From the NCBI GenBank assembly GCA_900074885.1, contig FJUW01000005.1, positions 588,242-652,241 of the forward strand: a stretch of 64,000 nucleotides of DNA, written 5' to 3'. Source of the DNA: Rhynchosporium graminicola. Its lineage: Eukaryota > Ascomycota > Leotiomycetes > Helotiales > Ploettnerulaceae. Both the position numbers and the translations under genes were made by a program. The notes under the pieces are model-generated. The model ran no database searches and had not been told where the DNA came from. It saw only the letters and a list, made by a program, of their open reading frames with translations. Positions 48,645-59,130 of the stretch are shown here, piece after piece. How positions within the stretch are numbered: position 1 is the first letter of the stretch; every line of letters starts with the position of its first letter.

Positions 48645-51600
48645 TCAGCTCTGGTTCTTAAACAACCAATCCGAATTAGCATCCACCATAAAATTCGTGA
48701 TATTGAATTCATTCGCCCCATGGCCTAATTCCGTCATGTGCAGATTACCCACCCCGTTCCCATTACCATTCCCATTTGCATGGCCCACATCTCCAGGAGC
48801 GACGGGCAGTCTAGGCACATTGAAGAAATCGAAGACATCGAGGTATTCCAGCTCATTTGGGGCCGGGGTACGCGCGGGAGTCACGCTAGGCATACGTGAT
48901 ACCATACCAATATGTTTTGGTTGTTTTGAAATAAGGAAGTCGAGGTCATATGCACAGCGTCTCATATCAGCTAATATCTTGACAGACGAAGGAGTCACCC
49001 GTTCGCCACTCGCTCCTGCAGAGCATTCGGAGTCTCGATGCTCATCAAGCACACGTTGGAGAATGGCGGTGTATCGCTCAGCGACACGCCAGTGTCTACC
49101 CATTTCTTGAAGTGTATCGACGAAGAATTGGACTTGCGGACTGAGTTTATGTTCAATAGTTGAGCCGTGGACGAGGAGCAGTCGTGCGGCTACCCAGAGA
49201 GTGAATGCGAATGGTGGGCCAAGTTTGGGGAGCATGCCGTTCTGTACGACAAATTCGCCGAGTGCGGCTATATTTTCTACTGCGCCGTGGCAGCGCTGGC
49301 TGGCGCTATAGGAGGGTGTGAAGATTGGGGATCGGGTTGTTGGGTAGGCTGCCGAGGAGTGAAGTCTGATCACTGTGGTGTGATACGTGGCTGTCCTGCA
49401 GGTTAGTATGGATCATTTGTGATGCCTATGGACTTACCGTGTAACATGACCCAACCACAGTTTATTGACTTATTACCTCCCGGCTGGAAAAGCTTCGCCA
49501 TGTTCCCGTAATCTGCTGGCAGATCAAATTTCCAGGACGTGAGCATGTTGTCCAATTCCCTGTATTCCCCTTGCCACAGCTCTACGTCCGATAGAGCACT
49601 GATATCGACTGGCTTCTTGAGAAATTGGTGGATTCTAGACAGAATCCCAAGAATCTCAATGTAGTAAGAGAATGTACCGAGATTCTCTGGTTTTTCGACA
49701 TCATATTCTGTCCTTTCAGATGTACGAAAGTAACGAGTCTGGACTGGTTGGTTCTTGTTCCACAGGTCGTCTCTACACGGCAATGTCCTATCGATCTCTT
49801 TCTCATCGAGCGCAAACTCGAAAGCTGTGGCGATTGTTGCGTAGCGATCGAGTAGATACACCATCCAGAAAAGACGACGTCTCGATTCTTCTTCGATAAA
49901 GTTGTCTGCTTCGGGAAGTACCATGGCTCGGAGAGTGTATATAGAAGGATAATTTGGAGAAACCGAGACGGATGTGGTTTCCACGGCAAGACCCAGTTGC
50001 ACAACAGAACGGGTGATTAGAGCTAGTAAATTCCACCCAGGAGGTCCATTACTACTGCCTACAAGATCCAGGGCAAGAATAACCAAAGCCTGAAGAGCCT
50101 TGACAGATGAGTTTTCCAGGCCATATAGTAGAACTTTCTGCTTCGATATATCATGGTAATGCGTACGCCTGTCCTCTGTCAAGCGTGGGTCAGTTGAGAA
50201 TCTCAACGTCGTTGCGACGATGGCGTGTAATAGAATCTTGTCGGCCTCATCTAAAGTGGAGGGTCCGAACAGTGCGTCTAAAGTGGTCCTTCGATGAAGA
50301 ATCGGACACCAAGTATTGACATGCTTGAAATAGAGATCAACCAGAGCATACAGCAGATCGTACGGCGGAAGTGCGTGATCAGAGAACTCTTGGTTTGGCG
50401 AAATATTGAGACTAGGTGACGGAAGAGGTGCTTGATTCGCACTATAGAAATCTGAAGCATGGCCAGATGCCACTTGGTGAGCTTGATTATGTACACTATT
50501 TGGTTGTTGCATTCCTTGTTGAAAATGGTCGCTATGAAGTCCTGTTACACCAGGTGTCTGTGGCATGGGATTGCTGAAGTCTATTGACTGATTACTAGAA
50601 AAGATGGATGGCTTCTGGAGAAAAAGAGCTGTTTCTGCATGAGGTACGTGATTTCGGAGTCCATCGTTCGATCGAAATCCGGCACTCCGTGGAGTATCAT
50701 GGTCGCTTGGCAGACTGTTGCTCTGGTTTGTGAAAGATGTTTCGAGGATTTGAGAGTGAGATCTTATGATATCTTCAAGTCTAGAAACAGTCAGTAGATG
50801 AAGTCATGTATGAGGAGGGGCATGATCAGGACAAAATGCATGAAACGCAGATGCAATAACGCCTCTGTCTAGTAGAGGTCCGCTGGAACTTCTCACCTGT
50901 CAAGTCTCTGCTCCAATTCCCGACCATAACCAGCCCTGAGACCAGGTTTCTTTCTTTCTTTATATTCGCAGATGGCACCATTTCGGGTACACCAGCCACA
51001 TGAGGGCTGACCACGATCGCATTTTACCTGCCCAGTGTCAGAATGATACACAATAACTATCGATCATTGGCCAGGCTAGAAACGGGAGCTCTGAAGACTG
51101 GATAAGGATTTATGGTAGTTGTTGCAAGCTGCAGATAAATCTGGTGAGAATCTCTAAATGTGCGCAGAGAAATTTGATGATGGGTAGGATCTAGTATGTG
51201 CATCTGATATACGTATGTATTTCTTGCACGGACAAACTCCAGTCGATCCTTTCTTGCTTCAGAGCTTTCAGTTCACTCAGCGCGTCAAGTGCACTCAACA
51301 ATCCCCACTGTCAATGAAGTCGAATGAAGTCGTACCTTTCTCTGTTTACACAACTCACACCTTCGACGAAGCGTCAGCAAATCCCGATCATCATCATCAT
51401 TTCCCCGAGTAACACCCGACTCCTCGTTGACCAAAATCGGAGCATGAGGAAGGGAAGCCGCGAGATCGAAAAAGTCGATCGGCGAGTTTGGAGCGGACAT
51501 AGTAAAACCCTAGAGAAGCTTACGAGACCGACATAGGCCGTCGCTGCCTTTTCCGAGCCCGACCATTTGTACTTTCTCCAATTTCTCCTCCACTATCGTC

Positions 51601-51690
51601 CTCACTGTAAGCGTTTTCCTCGTCGCTCTCGGGATGATTTGCCCCCGGGCGTAATGGGGAGTGAGGCGAGCGGCTGGGCTTGAGGTCCAT
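48645..51690 (-). CDS. rhaR: Zn2Cys6 regulator, probable L-rhamnose regulator RhaR
   Basis: Five exons: 51690-51524, 51360-51336 (25 bp), 51027-50897, 50780-49438 and 49390-48645; introns of 163, 308, 116 and 47 bp. The product is 803 residues. An acidic/Ser N-terminus leads to the basic RARKRQRRP and a C6 zinc cluster with Cys 57, 60, 67, 74, 77 and 84, followed by KKPGLRAGYGRELEQRLDRL and then the middle-homology domain (about residues 200-600). The last intron shows a perfect TACTAAC branch site. The minus strand has no other ATG for 451 nt upstream, which supports this start. It is divergent from L-rhamnonate dehydratase, with L-rhamnose dehydrogenase next. In Aspergillus the L-rhamnose activator RhaR lies, to my memory, beside the dehydratase gene lraC. 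The RhaR name rests on that synteny plus the C6 class, so it is inference. Confidence 0.82.
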
Positions 51691-53075
51691 GTTGACTTTC
51701 AGTGGGTGTCGGACGACGCGCTGGTGGTTCCTTTGGCGAGAATTGATGGTGTTTCGGTGGAGTTGAGAACGAGGGCCGAGGAGGGCTCGGTGTACTTTAA
51801 TAGCGAGGTCTGTAGGGAAATCTGGAGAAACTGGACCTGGGATGTGCCTTTGGGCAGAGTGTTCTAGGCCGAGCCCTAGTCGGCGCAGGCTCCAATTACG
51901 ATGCTGCAGCACAGGGATGAAATGATGTATCTCCAGGTTTGGCCAGTTGGCACGAGATTTGTACGGAGTAGGTGACGAAAGGGGACAAATCTGGGCCAGG
52001 GCAAGGGAAAATCAAAATGCCTGCAACAATGTTGGAATGCAGGTGAAGATTTTGAGTTGCGGCTTGTGAAAATGCAGAATATACTTCCGTAAGACAGAAA
52101 GAGTTCAGTGCTACAATATACCTCTGTACAGTGCGAAAGGCCATGTGACACTCACTGTATGATCGTGGCAGGTGCATTGCGGGGGGCGGAGGCGGGTTCG
52201 TGTTGCACCCTGAGGAGCAAGGATGGTACTTATATACGGAGTACAACAAAACCATGCAGTACTTACCGCTGCAGTGTGACTTCGTGGTTGATGGACATTC
52301 GCCAAAAAGAAGTCTCCGCGACAGACTGACTATTCGAGAGACTCAAGATCAACGTTCATGCACTTGTAACGGTATTCCACGTGGGATGGGAGAGTTCGTG
52401 CTACACTAACTACACGGAACTGGTCTCACTAAGTGATGATGAGAAAGCCAACCACAAATAGGCTTTTGGAAATTGAGCAGAAAAAAAGCTTTCAACATGT
52501 TTCAAAGAAGTCGAGACTGGTGTAAACGTGTAGACATAATATCAGAAGTCATTATCAGAAATGTTATCATTGCCTTGGACTAATCCATTTATTGCATTCT
52601 GCAAGTACCTTAGCCAGGAATGGGAATGAATTCCTTCTTCCTCCATCTTCAACCATCTCTCATACTTCATCCTCGCCCATTCTTGATTTATCACTTTCCT
52701 TTGTTAATGAAAAGGACACAAGCAAGTACCAACGTACCACATGACCACGAAACCATTATTGCATAAAATATGACCACAATACTAAAAGTCCAATTGATCA
52801 TTTCATAGCCTGCCTATCTAGGTAGCCAACGCTTCTCTACCCAGGTAGTGGACGGACCATAGCTCGGCACGACGGTACAGCTTCTCCCGAAACCAACCCC
52901 ACTACAGCTTCCCCGGATCTTTGGCATATCGCGTCAATTGCCCATGTATTTCTCCGCCGTTGATAACAACAAATCTCTCCTCTATACTTAATCATACTTT
53001 CCTGCTCAGAACAAGGCGTTTGGTATTCTACGCACTTCATCTTCATTCCTTTAACGCTTCCCTCAAGAAATCAAA
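51691..53075. promoter_or_regulatory. divergent control region between rhaR and lraC
   Basis: 1.4 kb between two divergent start codons. The part next to rhaR has no ATG on the minus strand up to 52142. The part next to lraC is CT-rich just before the start codon. Contains candidate CreA-type sites (listed separately) and two copies of TACGGAGTA (51962 and 52235). Confidence 0.65.
52897..52916 (-). promoter_or_regulatory. paired candidate CreA (carbon repression) sites
   Basis: CCCCAC at 52897-52902 and CCCCGG at 52911-52916 read GTGGGG and CCGGGG on the minus strand; both fit the SYGGRG consensus. They lie about 160-180 bp before the lraC start. A third match (GCGGGG) is at 52179 on the plus strand. 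The consensus is short, so chance matches are possible; close pairs are the arrangement known to work in Aspergillus. Confidence 0.35.
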
Positions 53076-54540
53076 ATGGCGGCAGCAGGAGCAGCTAGAA
53101 GTTTCCCCACCATCAAGGCCATCCGCACATTTGTCGTGGATGGTGTTGGATCGGGAGGGGATTATCATAACGTAGAGGGAGGGCATTGGTAAGTCCACCG
53201 TAGTGAACGAGAGATTCTACTAACACAAAACCAGGCTGATTGACACATCCATATCTACGCCCATGTCGCGGTGGGAGAAATACCGAGCATCGAGAACGAG
53301 TTGGGGTATCAATGTATTGGGGTCTTTCTGCGTAGAGCTTGAAGGAACGGATGGCACAGTCGGATTTGCAACTGGTTTTGGAGGTAAGATTCCTCTCAGT
53401 ACAAGTTCCATTCAGAACTGACAGATATCGTTGCAAGGTCCTCCAGCATGCTGGCTTGTTCACCAACACTTCGAGCGCTTTTTAATCGGTGCCGATCCAC
53501 GAGATACCAACCACCTCTTCGAGCAGATGTACCGTGGCTCCATGTTCTACGGCCGGAAAGGCCTCCCAGTCGCAGTCATCTCAGTCATTGACTTAGCAAT
53601 GTGGGATTTAGTAGGCAAGATCAGGAACGAACCGGTATACAAACTCATCGGTGGAGCTACGCGAGACAGACTTGATTTCTACTGCACGGGACCCGAACCT
53701 ACAGCGGCGAAAGCTATGGGATTCTGGGGTGCGAAAGTCCCCTTGCCGTATTGTCCCGAGGAAGGGCATACAGGGCTGAAGAAGAACGTCGAGTTCTTGC
53801 GGAAGCACAGGGAGTCTGTTGGTCCAGACTTCCCGCTTATGGTGGACTGTTATATGAGTCTCAACGTCCCATATACCATTGAGCTTGCAAAAGCTTGTCT
53901 GGATCTGAACATCAACTGGTGGGAAGAATGTCTGTCACCAGATGACACCGACGGCTTCGCGCAGATCAAGCGCGCTCATCCACAGATCAAGTTCACTACA
54001 GGGGAACACGAGTACTCGCGCTACGGATTCCGCAAACTGATCGAGGGCCGCAATCTTGATATCATCCAACCCGACGTGATGTGGCTCGGTGGCCTGACCG
54101 AACTTCTTAAAGTCTCAGCTATGGCAGCAGCATACGATATCCCCGTCGTTCCTCACGCTAGCGGACCGTACAGTTACCATTTCGTCGTCTCGCAAACGAA
54201 CTGCCCGTTTCAGGAATACCTCGCGAACTCGCCTGATGGGAAGAGTGTGTTGCCTGTTTTTGGAGATTTGTTCTTGGATGAGCCGATTCCGTTGAAGGGA
54301 TACTTGGATACGAAGCAGCTTGATAAGCCTGGTTTTGGATTGACTTTGAATCCAGCGGCCAGATTGATCCCGGCGAAGTACTTGTTGACTCCAAATCCGG
54401 AGAGGCCGTTGGGAGCACCGGCGCAAGCGCCTAAGGAGATTGAAGAGAAGAAGCTTGAGGAAAAGACTGCAGAGAAGACTGAGGACGAGGGAGTTCTGAA
54501 TGGCTTGGTGAAAGGTGTACATGACTTGACGACTGCGTAG
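53076..54540 (+). CDS. lraC: L-rhamnonate dehydratase (enolase superfamily)
   Basis: Three exons: 53076-53188, 53235-53383 and 53438-54540; introns of 46 and 54 bp. The product is 454 residues. It removes water from L-rhamnonate to give 2-keto-3-deoxy-L-rhamnonate, step 3 of the fungal non-phosphorylating L-rhamnose pathway. It follows bacterial RhmD closely, e.g. GGDYHN, then W-[LI]-D and the block STPMSRWEKYRASR, INVLGS, VYKLIGGATRD, and DKPGFGLTLN. The Mg2+ ligands are visible as D224 (LMVDCYMS), E250 (WWEECLSP) and E277 (TTGEHE), with the catalytic His327 in VVPHASGP. The C-terminal ~45 residues are a Lys/Glu-rich extension absent in the bacterial enzyme. Divergent from the regulator gene and 0.8 kb before the dehydrogenase gene. 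Galactonate and gluconate dehydratases are less likely because the RhmD-specific N-terminus is present. Confidence 0.94.
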
Positions 54541-55329
54541 TTATCTATAAAATGTGTACTTGGCCTTTTCAGTATATAAATTAACGAACATTTTTTGATG
54601 GATAAAGATACCTGGGTAGATACTATCGTCGTACCTAACCGTCCTTGTGTAACTCTCTATAAACACCATAGGAGCTACCGGCAGCACGACATTACCGTTA
54701 TGCTGCAGCCACGTACCACAGTACATATAAATCTCCAACCCCCGTTCCACAACACAATTCGCCTTCCTAGATGAAACCCCAAAAGGCAATTGCTTCATAG
54801 CGCCTCTTCCGCTACAATCAACTACCTGTTATGTTTCCAGACAACATTACATTGCAGATAAACGAACCCACGGTTCCCGCTGAGCTGGTGAGCTGTCTCG
54901 GGAGCAGAACGGCCGACAAGACCGAATCGCGGGGTTCTGGGTCGAACCCCACCAAACTCAAGCTTAAGCTTTCCGAGGTCTGACTTTATCCCAAAGCCAC
55001 GCACGCGCTCATGCATGCTTGCAGTATGTAGCCAGTAACTGACAACGCAGCGGTAGAGCAGAATATCTGTCGTTTAATAGATATACCCGTTTAACACCTT
55101 TCAACCTTCCATGCGAACTGCTTCTGCTACGGGTAATTGATCGAGATTGAAAAACGTCCCTCTCTACTCTGATTCCGATCTCTCGTGTCGTATGCCAACG
55201 AGAGAGCGAACGACCCTCACCACAACTAAACACGTAAAAACACCTACCTGCATACTATATATATACTTCCCCAACCGCAAACCCTCAAGAAAAACCTCCC
55301 AACACCTTCCTTCTTCCCCTTCCTCCACA
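54541..55329. other. intergenic, 0.8 kb, between lraC and lraA
   Basis: Contains the 3' flank of the dehydratase gene and the promoter of the dehydrogenase gene. A tRNA-like word near 55053 was examined and rejected. Confidence 0.6.
55256..55265 (+). promoter_or_regulatory. TATA box of the L-rhamnose dehydrogenase gene
   Basis: TATATATATA 65 nt before the ATG at 55330, followed by a C-rich leader. It decides the start, because an in-frame upstream frame would begin before the TATA element. Confidence 0.6.
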
Positions 55330-56311
55330 ATGGCGCACCATCTCCTCCTCTCCAAAACGGCCGCCATAACCGGCGGCACCACCGGAATCGGCCGAGCCAT
55401 CGCCCTCGAATTCCTCCGTCAAGGCTCCAACGTCGCGATCAACCATCTCAATCTGCCCTCCGACGCGCATCACAAAGAGTCGCTGATCGCCGAAGCGCGC
55501 GCCATCAGAGAGAAAGATGCGCAGGCGGGCAGATTGATAGAGGTCGAGGGCGATGTGAGTAAGCCCGAGACGGGGAAGAGGCTGGTGGAGGAGGCTGTGA
55601 GGACGTTTGGAGGGCTGGATGTTTTTGTTAGTAATGCGGGCGTGTGTCAGTTTGCGGAGTTTTTGGAGTGAGTGCCTTTCTTCCGGAGATTGTTCTTGCT
55701 GTTTCCTGTTCTTTTGGGTGGCTCTGTGCAGATGGATGGATGGGAGTGTAAGTAGAGCAAAGCAGTGTGCAAGGAACTGGAGATCCGGACTAATACCTAC
55801 CAGCTTTGGAGTAGGAGGAACCAGCTAATGAGATATCCTCCACTCTAGACTCGACCATGACCTCTTCACTTCTACAGTCGGCACGAACCTCCATGGCGCA
55901 TTCTACTCCTGCCAAGCCGCCGCTCGTCATATGGCTTCCCAAGGACGCGGCGGTTCCATAATCGGCATCTCCTCCATCTCCGCTCTCGTCGGCGGCGGTC
56001 TCCAGGCACATTACACACCTACAAAGGCCGGCGTCACATCCCTTATGCAGTCTATGGCCGTAGCTTTGGGAAAGTACAAGATTAGATGTAATGCGCTATT
56101 GCCCGGGACGATCAAGACGCAATTGAACGAGGAGGATTTGAATGATGACGAGAAGAGGAAGTATATGGAGGGCAGGATACCGTTGGGGAGGACGGGCGTG
56201 CCAAGCGATATGGCAGGCCCGGCGGTGTTTCTGGCGTGTGAGGAGTTGAGTGGGTATGTTAATGGAAGTCAGTTGTTGGTGGACGGGGGCTTGTTTGTTA
56301 ATCTGCAGTGA
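55330..56311 (+). CDS. lraA: L-rhamnose 1-dehydrogenase (SDR family)
   Basis: Two exons, 55330-55667 and 55849-56311, with a 181-bp intron. The product is 266 residues. It oxidises L-rhamnose to L-rhamnono-1,4-lactone with NAD(P)+, the first pathway step, in the cytosol. The nucleotide motif TGGTTGIG is near the N-terminus, with NHLNLPSDAH behind beta-2, the NAG-type motif SNAGVC, and the active-site Tyr168-xxx-Lys172 in HYTPTK, with Ser in IIGISSISALVGGG. It is strikingly like the yeast (Scheffersomyces) L-rhamnose dehydrogenase, sharing LVGG, HYTPTKAG, RCNALLPGTI, LNEEDL and the C-terminus LLVDGGLFVNLQ. It lies on the same strand as lraC, as a second enzyme of the same pathway. The intron is the longest in the cluster's enzyme genes. 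The last residues FVNLQ end exactly at the family C-terminus, so the model is complete. Confidence 0.95.
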
Positions 56312-56592
56312 TGGACAGTGATGAAATGCAAAACTCCAGTGGAAATAAACAGGGACTGCGAATTGCTTGTTGACTTGAAGTGCAACGGGAGCGAGCACTA
56401 GCTCTTGAAACTTACCAAAGAACAGATGGGAGAATATGAAATGAGATTCCCATAGCAGTACATGATAGTTCAGACTTGACCTTGATCATATGGTTCTGGA
56501 AAGGAAGTCAACGAGCCCGAAGCCAATGCGTCAACCGACACCCAAATCAGCTTCGGAATCCCTACGCACCGCAACAATAATCCTTTGTATCC
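56312..56592. other. convergent 3' spacer, 0.28 kb
   Basis: Between the convergent ends of lraA and the F-box gene. Nothing else seen; it marks the probable right border of the rhamnose cluster. Confidence 0.6.
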
Positions 56593-58674
56593 CTAAAGAT
56601 CAAAACTGCTCCCAAACACACTATCAGCAAATCTCGCAGAAGCCCTACTTTTTACACCTCGACTCATCAGATTATGAATAATCTCAACACCCTCCTTTCC
56701 TCGAGCCCACTCAATAGCATCAGCACTGATATTGTCACACCCATTGATCCTCAACCATTTGACCCCACTCTCAATAAACCTCTTGACTGCCACACCAGTA
56801 ATGCCCGTGCCGGACATATCCAATCTCTTGAGATTAGGATACAGGGCCACGATCTCGACAGCTTGCCGATCGGCGAGTATCATGTTTGCCACTGAAAGCT
56901 CTTCTAAAGTGTCGCAAGCTGGGAATTCGTTTGTGATGCAGGATGTGTTGGGATTTACCATGCGGTCGCCAATAGTGAGACGCTTCAGGTTGCCGGCTTT
57001 GATAGATGCAGCAGTGATGGCCTTGAGGGCTTCAGCGTCGAGAGCTGTTGAGGCGCAGGCGAATATCTCGAGGAGTGGAAGAGGATGTGGCCGTTCTTCA
57101 TTTGGTCCGAGATTGAGTACGCGGTTCTCGCTCAGAACAAGGTGTTTGAGTGTTGAAGGGAAGTCGGGAAGACGATTGAGTTGAGTATCGGTCAGGTCGA
57201 GGTGCTCAAGTGCTTTCCATGGAGTGGCGTCGATAAGATGTGTTCTGATCTGCCAATTGGTGAGAATCACGGTGGTTGCATTCATGGTACTGTCTCGAAG
57301 ACCATCCTATATATATTAGCTTATCTAGAACTACGAAGCCTCAAGCAGGGGCTGGAGACAATCAATTGGCACCAGTTGCTCTTTCGCTTATACGTGGAAC
57401 TCAAACCGAGTTTCAAATGAACTTCTCGAAGAACTCACAAAGTCTAATATTGACTCAGAACAGCCTCTGAGGTGAATGGTCTTCAGCGAAGAAGCCATCG
57501 GCCATCTGCCCGGGATGACGACCGACTTGCTTCCTTGAACACACAAGAACTTGACGTCGAGCAAGGTCTTATGGCAGGCTCCGATAACCATTTGAACAGT
57601 GTGTAGAGGAACTTCTGTACAGCCTGAAGTAGATACCGCTTGAAGTGCAGTCGCCCCAGGTAAATTCGAGTGTAAGGCGCTGCCAATGATGCCATTGCCA
57701 GCAATGTGAAGCTCACGAAGATTTTTACACGTTCTGGTGACAAAGTTCATCTTTCCGGCGTCGATATTTGCCTTCAAGGTGATGATCGCGCGATCTAGAG
57801 TATAATGTGATCGTCTGAAATGGGTTTGAAGTGACTTCAAGCTGACTGGTTTTCGGGCGTAGGTCGTGTCGAGAGTAGTCCACAGCTTTGTCGATGACTC
57901 CAGAACGCCTTTCCATCCTTTGGAAACAGCCAAGCAGATTCTGAGGATCTTGTCAGTGAAAATTCCCAACTCCGAAATCTGGAATACCCACACTCGGTCC
58001 CGCATATCCAAATTATGGCACACCATAAGAGCCAGCTCGAAAGGAAGCAGCTCAACAAAGTTCATAGATTTTCCTGGTTTCAGTACTTGCCGTAGCTTCT
58101 CATGTAAAGTCACCAGAAGCTGATAAGTCAGTACTTCAATCCCCAAGAATAGCATTTCAGCTGGAGACATACCTGGCGCTCTTTGTCGGCTCCAGAGGGT
58201 ACTTTGGCCAGGCCTCTGGCATAAATTTGTAAAGCCAGCGCTTCTTTGCCTTGCAGTTGTAAAATCTTACCAGTACGAAGGTACCCCTACTCAATATCAG
58301 AAATTGCCTTTGATCATAGAAGTCAAGAAGTCAACCTTTGATGATTTTGGCTTCATCTCGATCATTGCTTTACCATCTCGCAATGCAGGCATGAATTGCT
58401 CGAGTTTCTCATACGCCGCTGCTCGACTGTCTAAAGCAGTAAGGAGCATTTGATCAGTGCTAGACATCACAGCCTGAACAGAAATCAGCTTTGGGTAACA
58501 GACACGAAGCTAGAAATGACTAGCACAAGTCTCCTACAGTACTTTGGGAGAAGTCCAAATCGCGCGTACCTCGTTGAAAGCTTTGAGAGCCCCGCTATAG
58601 TCTTTCTGCTTGTATCGGAGTCGCCCGCGCTCCAGAGGTCCCATACCCTCCTCTCTAGCAATTTGATTTGCCAT
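56593..58674 (-). CDS. pof3: TPR - F-box - LRR protein, Pof3/Dia2 type
   Basis: Six exons: 58674-58570, 58473-58336, 58286-58173, 58119-57994, 57948-57439 and 57306-56593; introns of 96, 49, 53, 45 and 132 bp. The product is 568 residues. Residues 1-~125 are TPR-like (YKQKDYSGALKAFNE, SRAAAYEKLEQF, KSSKGYLRTGKILQLQGKEA). The F-box is at about 142-185 (LLPFELALMVCHNLDMRDRI, then VSKGWKGVL). Leu-rich repeats fill the rest (LRELHIAGNGI, LEHLDLTDTQLNRLP, LKRLDMSGTGITG). This order is that of fission yeast Pof3 and budding yeast Dia2, SCF ubiquitin-ligase substrate receptors involved in replication-fork and genome stability. The 45-bp intron inside the F-box has an alternative acceptor 7 bp downstream, so a few residues there are uncertain. 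The other splice sites are clear. Confidence 0.88.
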
Positions 58675-59130
58675 GTTGACGTTGGTTATGGTTAAGGAGA
58701 GATAGACGCGTTGATGGAACTCCGGGCGACGCGATGCAATTCAAGTTCCACGTGATCACAGGAAGCGAAATGTACGGAAACTCTCCGTCCTTTGATTGTT
58801 GCAGCCTGTCTTTTGAGTTGCTAGCATTGGCATGGGAATCGTCGATTCTCTTAACAACTGGAGCATTTTCTTTGTAGATATATCGGACCTCTCTCACGTT
58901 CCGTCCATATTCTCGAATAACTCCATAACTACTTAGGAAGACCCCTAGTCTAATCAAAACAGGCCTCCGTTAGTTACACAAGCACAATCTACTTGGACAT
59001 TGAAGCACATTATGAAAACTAAACGAGATCACAAAAACAGTGAATTGGCTTTGATCTTTTATTTGTCAATAAAACTCGTCGGTTCTAGTTCCGAAGCTAA
59101 ATATCCAGGCCATAGCCGTGCTTACCGCAG
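58675..59130. other. intergenic, 0.46 kb
   Basis: Promoter of the F-box gene and 3' flank of the dioxygenase gene; no further feature seen. Confidence 0.6.

Noticed and set aside
54935..54965. T-arm-like GGGTTCGACCC on the minus strand
   Set aside because: No A box or acceptor stem at suitable spacing.
55050..55125. tRNA gene suggested by an A-box-like word AGCGGTAGAGCA
   Set aside because: No matching B box (GGTTCGANNCC) at the right distance and no cloverleaf can be folded.
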